From positions 1 to 34,036 of the forward strand of contig VXQP01000045.1 of NCBI GenBank assembly GCA_009838965.1: a stretch of 34,036 nucleotides of DNA, written 5' to 3'. Below, piece by piece: positions 1-6,850 of the stretch. Source of the stretch: Chloroflexota bacterium. Lineage in GTDB: Bacteria > Chloroflexota > Dehalococcoidia > Lucifugimonadales > Australimonadaceae. The notes beneath the pieces were generated by a model. The model did no database searches and was not told the DNA's origin. It saw nothing but the letters and a program-made list of their open reading frames with translations. Each line of letters opens with the position of its first letter. Within the stretch, counting starts at the first letter, position 1. Position numbers and translations under genes: made by a program.

Positions 1-1
1 G

Positions 2-166
2 CCTACCCCCACGCCCGAGACCGCGGCCCCGGCAGCGCCGACGCCCACCGCCATGGCTCCGTCTGAACCGACGGCCACTCCGGTGCCGGGTGCTCCCACC
101 CCGACTCCGGCACCGCCTACTCCCACGCCCACGCTGGCGCCGACGCCCACACCGCCGCCGTCATTC
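2..166 (+). repeat. Pro/Thr-rich low-complexity linker coding region
   Basis: Codes for alternating PTPTP / APTPTP units between the missing N-terminus and the TctC domain. It resembles the stalk of the NHL protein encoded at 8432-11779. The repetition is at the level of protein composition; it is not a tandem DNA array of fixed period. Confidence 0.8.
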
Positions 167-1177
167 GACGTGGAGGCGCACTTCCGCGGCAAGACGATCA
201 GGCTGATCGTGGGATTCAACCCCGGGGGAGGCACAGACACACAGGCCCGGTTCCTCGCAGCGAACTGGGGCCGCTTCATCCCGGGCAACCCGCGCATCGT
301 CGTCTCCAACCACACGCCGCAGATGGCGGCGTCCAACTTCGTCTGGAAGTCTGAACCGGACGGGACAGTGCTCCAGTACACGGCCGGCACCCTGATCACC
401 GACTCCTTCGAACCGGAGGCCGAGTTTACGGTGTCCGAGTTCGGCCTCATCGGCGCACCCCAGGGCGGCAACCCCTTCTGGGCCCACCGCGGAACGCTGC
501 CCTACACAGACATCAGGGACGCGATGGGGAAGCCGGACGGTGAGCCGCTCATCCAGACGGGTCCCGGCAGCGCGCCGGAAGTGACCGGCAGCGCTCTCGG
601 CGGGATGCTGATAGCCGACTGGCTCAACCTGCCCATGGACTACAGGGTCGTCGCAGGCACGGGCACGGAACAGTCGCTCCTCATGCTGGAGCGCGGCGAC
701 ATCAACGCATTGATCATCTCGCCGGGGAGTTCCTGGTACACGTTGCCCGCCCGGCGCCCCGGCTGGTTCGCCGAGGGGTTCCTGAAGCCTTTCGCGAGCC
801 TGCTGGTGCCGGGACAGGAGATCCATGCCAACGCGGAGGTCGAGTTCACTGCTCCCCACGCGCGGGAGCTGCTCGAACCGGACCAGGCGTCCCTGTTCAA
901 TGCGCTCACGTCCCCCCAGCACGTCGCGTTGAAGCACCTCGCTGGACCACCCGGCATGGATCCCGCAGTCCTCGGAGCGCTACGCAAGGCATGGGACGAC
1001 GCGAACGCCGACCCGGAGTTCAGTGCGGACTTCTCCCGCGTTCTCGGAACCGAAGTGGCCCCGGTACAGGGTGCACGACTCCAGCAGATCTATATAGCGA
1101 CGGTCGACGGCTACCGCGAGCACCTGGACTCGCTTGGCGAGATACAGGAGAGGTTGTTCAGCAAGTACATCGAGTGA
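2..1177 (+). CDS. TctC-family solute-binding protein of a tripartite tricarboxylate transporter (5' partial)
   Basis: Extracytoplasmic binding protein that would deliver a carboxylate-type ligand to the TctAB permease encoded next. The frame is open to the left edge, so the start and the expected signal peptide or lipobox lie outside the window; the first in-frame ATG (53) sits inside a Pro/Thr-rich linker and is probably not the start. After the linker (to about base 166) comes a typical TctC fold: a first strand with IRLIVGFNPGGGTD (the family's phosphate-loop-like PGGGTD motif), then the two-lobed domain of about 320 residues ending in YREHLDSLGEIQERLFSKYIE-like helices. The Pro/Thr linker looks like a spacer lifting a lipid-anchored protein through a cell wall or S-layer, which fits a monoderm envelope. 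The ligand cannot be told; TctC paralogs bind citrate, aromatic acids and others. Only 47 bp separate it from tctAB, so they probably share a transcript. Confidence 0.85.
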   Translation, partial: PTPTPETAAPAAPTPTAMAPSEPTATPVPGAPTPTPAPPTPTPTLAPTPTPPPSFDVEAHFRGKTIRLIVGFNPGGGTDTQARFLAANWGRFIPGNPRIVVSNHTPQMAASNFVWKSEPDGTVLQYTAGTLITDSFEPEAEFTVSEFGLIGAPQGGNPFWAHRGTLPYTDIRDAMGKPDGEPLIQTGPGSAPEVTGSALGGMLIADWLNLPMDYRVVAGTGTEQSLLMLERGDINALIISPGSSWYTLPARRPGWFAEGFLKPFASLLVPGQEIHANAEVEFTAPHARELLEPDQASLFNALTSPQHVALKHLAGPPGMDPAVLGALRKAWDDANADPEFSADFSRVLGTEVAPVQGARLQQIYIATVDGYREHLDSLGEIQERLFSKYIE

Positions 1178-1224
1178 GGTGACCGCCCGGCCCAACGTGG
1201 ATACGGCCTGCCGGAGAGGAACCG

Positions 1225-3279
1225 ATGCCTGATTTCAGCCAGGTGTTCGTTGGCCTCGGACACCTGGGAACTTCGACCTACTGGATCACGTTCGGGGCCG
1301 CGGTCCTGATTGCGGCGGCCGCGGGCGTGATACCCGGACTGTCCGCGCCGCTCCTCATGGCGCTGGCCATCCCGTTCGTCGTCTTCACCATCGACGACCC
1401 GGTTGTCGGCATCGTCTTCCTCGCGACCATCACGGGTGTCGAGGAGATGCTGGACGTGTTGCCCATCATCGCGATGGGCCATCCGGGAGGCGGCCAGGTC
1501 ACGTTCATCGAGGGGAGGCCGCTCTCGCAACGGGGCCAGGCCGCGAGAGCGCTGGGTTTCGTATACGTCGTTTCGGCGATAGGCGGCGTGGTTGGCGCGG
1601 TCGTGCTGCTTCTCGCCATGCCGGTCCTCAAACCCTTCATCCTCCAGTTCGGGTTCGGCGAGATCGGGGCGATGGGCCTGTTCGGCGTAGCCCTTGTCGG
1701 AGCCCTGAGCAGGGGAGCGATGGTGAAGGGGCTCGCCGCCGGGCTGTTGGGCATCCTGCTGGCCACGGTGGGCACCGACCCATTCACCGGAACCGATCGC
1801 TATACGCTCGGCTCCCTGCAGCTCGACGCAGGGCTGCCCCTCATCGCCATGACGGTGGGGCTCTTCGCCCTGCCTGAGATGATGGACCTCACGATGACGC
1901 GGAGGGCGCTGGCGTCGTCCAGCGCCGCGTTGAACGTGCGTGAGGTGTTCCGGGGCGCGGGCCTTGCCCTCAGCAAGACGCCGCTCATCATCCGCCACTC
2001 CATCCTGGGCGTCATGATGGGCGCGATACCGGGCGTGGGCTCGCGGGTGGTCTCCTGGCTGTCGTACGGCGTGGGGATAGCGCTCACCAAGGACAAATCG
2101 CAGTTCGGCAAAGGCTCCTTCGACGGCCTGGTCTTCTCCGAATCGGTCCAGAGTTCGAAGGAGGGCGGGCAGGCGATCCCGACCCTGGCGATGGGTATCC
2201 CCGGCGGCTTCAGCTGGGCGTTCGTCCTCGTGGCGATGCTGGCCTACGGCATCTCTCCCGGCCCGCCGATGCTTACCCGCTTCGCGGACATCACCACCCT
2301 CATCGTGGTGAGCCTTGTACTGGGGAACGCGGCGCTGGCCGTCATCGGACTGCTCGCCTCCGGTCAGCTCGCCAAGCTGAGCCGCATCCCGTACCCACTT
2401 CTTGCAGCCGCCATAATCCCGCTCGCATTCCTCTCATCCTTCCAGGACATGCGTCACTGGCTGGCCATCCCCATCGTCCTTGGCTTCGCGGTGGTCGGGA
2501 TGCTCATGAAATACTTCCGCTGGCCGCGCCCGCCGATGATCCTCGGGTTCATCCTCGGCCCCATCATCGAACACAACCTGATGTCGGCTGTCAGCATCCA
2601 TGGTTCGGTGGGGATGCTGACCCGGCCGATAACGATCACGCTGATACTCCTCTCCATCGGCATCGGCGTGGGCTTCACTGTCCTCGCCTCCAAGAGCGAG
2701 TCGACGGAACGCATGATGACCCAGGCCGGCGGCGCTGCGCCCTCAGGCGGAAGCCCGGACCCACCACCCGCCGAGAGCAGTCCGGGGAAGGAGACGCGCT
2801 TCGTGTGGCGCTCATGGGAGCACCTCTTCCCGATCACGGTGATGGTCGTGGCGCTCGTGTTCGTCGTCGAGGCCATCGACTTCCCAACGAGAGCGCGCTC
2901 CATGCCCGTTATGGTGGGTATCGCTCTGTTCGGACTGGCCGGACTGCAGATGCTGCTTCAACTGCGGGGAGTGAGGTCTGGCGACATCCTGGACCTGGGC
3001 ATGATGAGCAAGGCTGACGAGCAACGCCGTACGGGTAAAGTGCTGCTGGGCCTGATAGGCCTCTTCGTCCTGATATCGATCACGTTCGGGCTCAAGTGGG
3101 CCGCCATCGTGCTCGCCCTGGTCTTCCCCGCCGCCGTGTCCGGCAGGGCGTATGCGAAGTGGGGCCTGCTGACCGGCGGTCTCATCGCGGCGCTCGTGAT
3201 CATCCTCTTCGACAACGTCCTGTTCGTCATCTGGCCCCAGCCCGCAGTGTGGCTGCTGCTCAAGGACCTGTTCGGCTGA
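1225..3279 (+). CDS. Fused TctA-TctB permease of a tripartite tricarboxylate transporter
   Basis: Membrane component of a TTT secondary transporter driven by an ion gradient. Residues 1 to about 500 are the large TctA subunit, with many hydrophobic segments and the family signatures VIPGLSAPLLMALAIPF, MGHPGGGQVTFIEGRPLS, GAIPGVGSRVVSWLSYGVG and LAMGIPGGFSWAF. A hydrophilic linker at about 500-530 (SGGSPDPPPAESSPG) leads into about 150 residues with four further membrane segments (starting near HLFPITVMVVALVFVVEAID) that match the small TctB subunit. TctA and TctB are usually separate genes; here they are one 684-residue chain. A GGAGAGG ribosome site precedes the ATG by 5 bases. It follows the TctC gene directly, and the two form a complete system. 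The 3' end faces the CopD-like gene only 16 bp away. Confidence 0.9.
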   Translation: MPDFSQVFVGLGHLGTSTYWITFGAAVLIAAAAGVIPGLSAPLLMALAIPFVVFTIDDPVVGIVFLATITGVEEMLDVLPIIAMGHPGGGQVTFIEGRPLSQRGQAARALGFVYVVSAIGGVVGAVVLLLAMPVLKPFILQFGFGEIGAMGLFGVALVGALSRGAMVKGLAAGLLGILLATVGTDPFTGTDRYTLGSLQLDAGLPLIAMTVGLFALPEMMDLTMTRRALASSSAALNVREVFRGAGLALSKTPLIIRHSILGVMMGAIPGVGSRVVSWLSYGVGIALTKDKSQFGKGSFDGLVFSESVQSSKEGGQAIPTLAMGIPGGFSWAFVLVAMLAYGISPGPPMLTRFADITTLIVVSLVLGNAALAVIGLLASGQLAKLSRIPYPLLAAAIIPLAFLSSFQDMRHWLAIPIVLGFAVVGMLMKYFRWPRPPMILGFILGPIIEHNLMSAVSIHGSVGMLTRPITITLILLSIGIGVGFTVLASKSESTERMMTQAGGAAPSGGSPDPPPAESSPGKETRFVWRSWEHLFPITVMVVALVFVVEAIDFPTRARSMPVMVGIALFGLAGLQMLLQLRGVRSGDILDLGMMSKADEQRRTGKVLLGLIGLFVLISITFGLKWAAIVLALVFPAAVSGRAYAKWGLLTGGLIAALVIILFDNVLFVIWPQPAVWLLLKDLFG

Positions 3280-3295
3280 GGAGCTCCGCCCAGGC

Positions 3296-3781
3296 TCAGC
3301 CTCCCAACTCCTGCTCCACGATGTAGCGCAGCACGTCCGACAGCAGGAAGACGACGATCCCGAGGATGACGACCGTGTTGACGTGCCCGAGCGCGGCCGC
3401 GATGGCACGTATGCGCCCCGGTGACGTGGTGACGGCCTCGGCTACACGCCTGCGGCGGCGGATGGCGATGAAGAACATCCAGGCGGAGAGCGCGACCTTG
3501 AGGGCGAGCACGGCGGCGTAGCGCGCGGTGGCGGTCGGTTCCGAGATGCGGGTGAAGAAGAGGACAGCGCCGGTCACCACGAGCGTCCACATCGCGAGCT
3601 TTACGAGCCCGCCGAAGCGCTCGGTCGCGGCGCGTGCGCTGTCGGATGAGAGCGAGCCGCTCGTGACGGCAGGCCTCAGGACCAGCAGGTAGAAGATGCC
3701 GCCTCCCACCCATGCCACGGCGGCGATAGCGTGCGCCCAGCGGGCGGCGAGCAGAGCAGCGTCGGTCATGTCGGGCGGCAT
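3296..3781 (-). CDS. CopD-like four-helix integral membrane protein
   Basis: About 161 residues with four hydrophobic segments: WAHAIAAVAWVGGGIFYLLV near the N-terminus, LAMWTLVVTGAVLFF, a third helix around ALKVALSAWMFFIAI, and VNTVVILGIVVFLLSDVLRYIV at the end. The first helix, with a His and a WVGGG turn, is characteristic of the CopD / copper-resistance D membrane domain family. In that family conserved His residues are thought to handle copper or haem, but many members are uncharacterised. Two starts are possible: ATG at 3781 (MPPDMTDA) or ATG at 3769 (MTDA). Neither has a good ribosome site. The much longer open frame reaching 4357 is rejected because that part is compositionally random and overlaps the divergent selenoprotein gene. 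It converges on tctAB. The specific function is unknown. Confidence 0.7.
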   Translation of the reverse strand: MPPDMTDAALLAARWAHAIAAVAWVGGGIFYLLVLRPAVTSGSLSSDSARAATERFGGLVKLAMWTLVVTGAVLFFTRISEPTATARYAAVLALKVALSAWMFFIAIRRRRRVAEAVTTSPGRIRAIAAALGHVNTVVILGIVVFLLSDVLRYIVEQELGG

Positions 3782-4151
3782 GGTAGGGGAGCGCAGGGCG
3801 TTCGGCAACGCAATGTGACATCCGCCCCTTACGCGCAACCCCACGAGCGGGTACGTTGTCTCCGTCGCGGATGCGGCTGTTCGCTCGCACACCGGGTCCC
3901 GGTCCGGCAGGCAGAAGCGATTCAGAGCGGTTATGGGCGGGTCTTGCGCGGCGATGAGCGGTATTGAGCGGTCTGGATAGCGTGGGCAGAGGGTGAAACC
4001 AGAGGTGGATGTGCACAGGATGAGCGGAGATGAGCGGTTAAGCCTCGTGGCACAGAGATTCGGGGCAAGGCGCAGCAATCGAGGGATGATATCGCTAGCG
4101 CGCATGTGAGGCCGGTGCGTACTATGAGATGACTGAACCGGAGGTGTGTGG
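3782..4151. other. 370-bp intergenic region between divergent genes, with short phased repeats
   Basis: No credible coding sequence was found on either strand. It contains five copies of a decamer close to GATGAGCGGT at 3923, 3953, 3963, 4019 and 4029. Pairs 3953/3963 and 4019/4029 are exactly 10 bp apart, that is, one helical turn. A possible -10 element TACTAT (4120-4125) lies about 27 bp before the plus-strand gene, with no recognisable -35. The region must hold promoters for the CopD-like gene and for the selenoprotein-mutL operon. Confidence 0.6.
4140..4146 (+). promoter_or_regulatory. Shine-Dalgarno site for the ArsC-like selenoprotein
   Basis: GGAGGTG lies five bases before ATG 4152. 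It matters because it fixes the start upstream of the in-frame TGA at 4185-4187, showing that translation begins before that codon. Confidence 0.8.
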
Positions 4152-4502
4152 ATGGCAGGCGTCGCGCTGTACCACTGGGTGGGGTGAGGAACGTGCAAGA
4201 CGGCGAGAGCGGCGCTCTCGCAGGCAGGGGTAGCGTTCGACGAGCGCGACTTCTTCAAGCATCGTCTCTCCCGTGAGGAGATCGAGGCGCTGCTCGACGG
4301 CGAGCCTCCCAGCGCGCTGTTCAACCTGAGGTCCGCGACGTTCCGCAAGAGCGGCATAGACCCGGAGTCGTTGACGGAGGAGCGGATGCTGGATCTGCTC
4401 GTGGAGGAGCCGCGCTACTGGAAACGTCCGGTTGCGGTGGTGGACGGCAAACTGATGGCAGGCGCGAACGCGAAGCAGCTTGGGGCAGCGCTGGGGTTCT
4501 GA
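4152..4502 (+). CDS. ArsC/Spx-family thioredoxin-fold selenoprotein (UxxC), in-frame TGA read as selenocysteine
   Basis: Read straight through the TGA at 4185-4187, the frame gives 116 residues, the normal length of this family. The start MAGVALYHWVG aligns with ArsC ITIYHNPA, and codon 12 (TGA) falls exactly on the catalytic Cys12 of E. coli ArsC, with Cys15 giving a U-G-T-C motif like the CxxC of Spx. Beyond it the family pattern continues: LFNLRSATFRKSG (Arg60, equivalent to ArsC Arg60), then YWKRPVAVVDGKLMAG (the conserved RP before the last strands). A perfect hairpin at 4203-4221 sits where a bacterial SECIS belongs. Family members reduce arsenate with glutathione/glutaredoxin or act as redox regulators (Spx); with UxxC this one may be a general thiol-dependent reductase. 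The stop overlaps the mutL start by one base, so mutL translation probably depends on read-through. Alternatives are a nonsense mutation or an assembly error, both less likely given the exact position. Selenocysteine machinery is not visible in the window. Confidence 0.82.
4203..4221 (+). promoter_or_regulatory. Candidate bacterial SECIS hairpin
   Basis: GCGAGAGC (4203-4210) and GCTCTCGC (4214-4221) form a perfect 8-bp stem around a GGC loop (or 7 bp around CGGCG). The loop begins 23 nt after the TGA at 4185-4187. Known bacterial SECIS elements lie inside the coding sequence just downstream of the UGA, with a small apical loop that begins with G and starts roughly 16-37 nt away. This hairpin meets those criteria; a bulged U on the 5' side is not apparent. 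Confidence 0.65.
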
Positions 4503-6235
4503 TGACGATACGGGTACTGCCTGCGGGAGTTGCGGCGAGGATCGCTGCGGGGGAAGTCATCGAGCGCCCGGCGTCGGTCGTCAAGGAGCTGATCGAGAAC
4601 TCGCTGGATGCGGGAGCGCGCGTCATCGGTGTCGAGATACGGCATGGCGGCCTGGCCTCGATACGAGTGACCGACGACGGCTGTGGCATACCGGCGGACG
4701 AGGTTGCGCTGGCGTTCGAGCGTCACGCAACGAGCAAGCTGGGGTCGGTGGACGACCTCGCCGACATCGGGACGCTCGGGTTCCGGGGTGAGGCGCTGGC
4801 AAGCATCGCGGCAGCCGCAAGCGTGCGCATGACAACGCGCACGTCTGACGCGGGGTCCGCGACGACAGTGGAGATGGAGGGCGGCGCGATCGCGCGGCAG
4901 TCGGAGGCGGGCGCCGGCGTGGGGACGACGATCGAGGTCGAGGCGCTTTTCTCGACGATACCGGCGCGGCTCAAGTTCATCCGCTCTCCGGCCGCGGAGA
5001 CGGCGCGTGTGCGGCAGACGGTGGACCATCTGGCGATGGCGCACCCGCACATCCGGTTCACGCTCAATACAGACGGCAGGTTGCAGCTCTCCACGTCCGG
5101 CAACGGCAACCTGCGCGACGCGGTCGCTGCGGTGCATGGCGCGGGGCTGGCGCAGGCGATGATCGAGGTCGGTTCGTGGACCGGGCCATACCCCGTGTGG
5201 GGCCTCGTGGGTACGCCGGAGCAGAGCCGCGCGAACCGCACCGGCATCAGCCTGTTCGTGAACAGCCGCTGGGTGCAGCACCGCGCAGTGGGCGTCGCCA
5301 TCGAGGAAGCGTACCGGGGCCTGCTGATGGAGGGCCGCTTCCCGATAGCAGTCGTGTTCCTCGATGTGCCGCCGGGCGAGGTGGACGTGAACGTGCACCC
5401 GAACAAGCGCGAAGTGCGGCTGTCGCACGAGGGCGACGCATTCTCGAGTGTGCAGCACGCGGTGCGCGAGGCGCTGCTTGCGGCGTCGCCCATCGCCGAG
5501 GGAGAAGGGCTGCTTTCGCAGGCCGCACCCCCTGCGCCGCCTCCTGTGCCGTCTTTCGAGATGACATTCGCATCCCAGGAGCGTGAGCAGTCGCCTCTGC
5601 CAGAGCCCGCACCTGTCGCAGAGGAAGCGCATGCACCGCTGGTACTTCCTCTCGGAGCGTCGCCGCTGTCGCGCCTGCGGGTGCTGGGGCAGATCGCGAA
5701 CACGTACATCGTGGCCGACGGGCCCGACGGCATGTACCTGATCGACCAGCACGCGGCGCACGAGTCGGTGCTCTACTACCGGCTGCTGCGGCAGTGGGCG
5801 AACAGCGCGCCGGAGGTGCAGCCGATGCTGGAGCCGCTGCCGATGGGCCTGACGCCGCAGCAGATGGACGCGCTGGGCGAGGGACGGGCGGTGCTGGAGG
5901 GGTACGGCCTGCTGGTGGAACCGTTCGGCGACGACACGCTGCTGGTGCGCGCAGTGCCGGTCATGGCGCGCCGCGTGGACGCGGCGAAACTCGTCGCCGA
6001 GACGTTGGACAACTTCGCAACGCGCGCCAATGGGGTGGACACCCACATGGCTGCTGCGGCGTCCATCGCGTGTCACAGCGCGGTGCGGGCAGGGCAGACG
6101 CTCGACCACCAGGAGATGACGGCGCTTGGCGAGGTGCTGGCCTCCGAGATGAACCCGCAGCACTGTCCGCACGGCAGGCCGACGGTGATCCGCGTCTCAA
6201 CGGACGTGCTCGGGAGGCAGTTCGGGAGGCTGTGA
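4502..6235 (+). CDS. mutL: DNA mismatch repair protein MutL
   Basis: Mismatch-repair ATPase that couples MutS recognition to downstream nicking and excision. The N-terminal GHKL ATPase domain is intact: ELIENSLDAGA (the Mg-binding Asn), VTDDGCGIP and GTLGFRGEALASI motifs in residues 30-105. The S5-like domain follows (SLFVNSRWVQHRAV, VDVNVHPNKREVR). After a Pro-rich linker (about 335-385) is the C-terminal dimerisation/endonuclease domain with DQHAAHE starting at Asp415, ACHSAVRAG and CPHGRPTVIR. These match the endonuclease motifs DQHAxxExxxxE, ACR/K and CPHGRP, except that the second Glu is Tyr426. At 577 residues it is of normal length. The start shares a base with the stop of the selenoprotein gene and the stop overlaps the next gene (TGATG at both ends). 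No mutS is in the window. Confidence 0.96.
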   Translation: MTIRVLPAGVAARIAAGEVIERPASVVKELIENSLDAGARVIGVEIRHGGLASIRVTDDGCGIPADEVALAFERHATSKLGSVDDLADIGTLGFRGEALASIAAAASVRMTTRTSDAGSATTVEMEGGAIARQSEAGAGVGTTIEVEALFSTIPARLKFIRSPAAETARVRQTVDHLAMAHPHIRFTLNTDGRLQLSTSGNGNLRDAVAAVHGAGLAQAMIEVGSWTGPYPVWGLVGTPEQSRANRTGISLFVNSRWVQHRAVGVAIEEAYRGLLMEGRFPIAVVFLDVPPGEVDVNVHPNKREVRLSHEGDAFSSVQHAVREALLAASPIAEGEGLLSQAAPPAPPPVPSFEMTFASQEREQSPLPEPAPVAEEAHAPLVLPLGASPLSRLRVLGQIANTYIVADGPDGMYLIDQHAAHESVLYYRLLRQWANSAPEVQPMLEPLPMGLTPQQMDALGEGRAVLEGYGLLVEPFGDDTLLVRAVPVMARRVDAAKLVAETLDNFATRANGVDTHMAAAASIACHSAVRAGQTLDHQEMTALGEVLASEMNPQHCPHGRPTVIRVSTDVLGRQFGRL

Positions 6236-6849
6236 TGGGTGTGGCGCTCGTGCTGGCGACGCGGAACCCTGCGAAGGCGGCCCAGCTGCGCGAACTGCTG
6301 GCAGGGCTCGGCGTGGAACTGTCGGACGGAGCGTCGGTCCTAGATGCGCCGGACGTCGAAGAGGAAGGCGGCTCACACCTCGCGATAGCCATCGGGAAGG
6401 CGGTGGCGTGGTCCAGGTCGCTCGGCGCGCTCGTGGTGGCGTCGGACGGCGGGCTGAGCATCCCTGCGCTCGGCGACGGTTGGTCGAGCCTCATCACGCG
6501 TCGCGGGACGGGCGCGGACGTGTCGGACGAGGAGCGCGCGCGGCGTCTGCTGCGACGTATGCGCGACCTTGAAGGAGAGCATCGCGCGTGCTGGTGGACG
6601 GAGGCAGTATCGGTCGCGCGGTCAGGTGAACTGCTGGGAGCGTGGGAGGCGAACGGGCTGGAAGGCTACATCGCGCACGACTTCGTCCCGCCTTCAGGCG
6701 GCACGAACGGGTTCTGGGTCGGCGGACTGTGGGTGACGCGCGACGGCGTGCGACGCTGGGCGCTGACGGCGGATGACACGGAGCGGCTGGGCGATCCGTG
6801 GATGTCGCTGCGCGAGCCGCTGCGGGGGCTGGTGCGTCGGCTGGGGTAG
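6235..6849 (+). CDS. Divergent RdgB/HAM1-like non-canonical purine NTP pyrophosphatase
   Basis: A 204-residue protein, the size of RdgB/Ham1 enzymes that hydrolyse dITP/XTP to keep damaged purines out of DNA. It starts with ALVLATRNPAKAAQLRELL, matching the family's TGNxxKxxE opening. Then come a DVEEEGGSHLAIAIGKA segment (usual form ETGxTFxENAxxKA) and ALVVASDGGLSIPALGDG (usual ADDSGLxVxALxGxPG). The usual GYDP-containing C-terminal motif is replaced by HDFVPPSGGTNGFW, so catalysis may differ or be lost. The ATG overlaps the mutL stop by one base, arguing for co-translation. The 3' end stops one base from the end of the convergent mutY gene. An ITPase-like role beside mutL and mutY fits nucleotide-pool and DNA repair, but it rests on fold-level resemblance. 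Confidence 0.75.
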   Translation: MGVALVLATRNPAKAAQLRELLAGLGVELSDGASVLDAPDVEEEGGSHLAIAIGKAVAWSRSLGALVVASDGGLSIPALGDGWSSLITRRGTGADVSDEERARRLLRRMRDLEGEHRACWWTEAVSVARSGELLGAWEANGLEGYIAHDFVPPSGGTNGFWVGGLWVTRDGVRRWALTADDTERLGDPWMSLREPLRGLVRRLG

Positions 6850-6850
6850 G

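Noticed and set aside
3782..4357. N-terminal extension of the CopD-like frame
   Set aside because: Composition is random, it overlaps the divergent selenoprotein gene and its control region, and the family's first helix begins near 3769.
4152..4502. Reading the ArsC-like gene as a pseudogene with a nonsense mutation
   Set aside because: The only disruption falls exactly on the catalytic Cys codon, the rest of the frame is intact and family-like, the ribosome site is intact, and a SECIS-like hairpin follows. Not fully excluded without read data or the sel genes.
4415..6172. Long minus-strand open frame over mutL
   Set aside because: His/Arg-rich shadow of the GC-rich mutL coding strand with no family resemblance.
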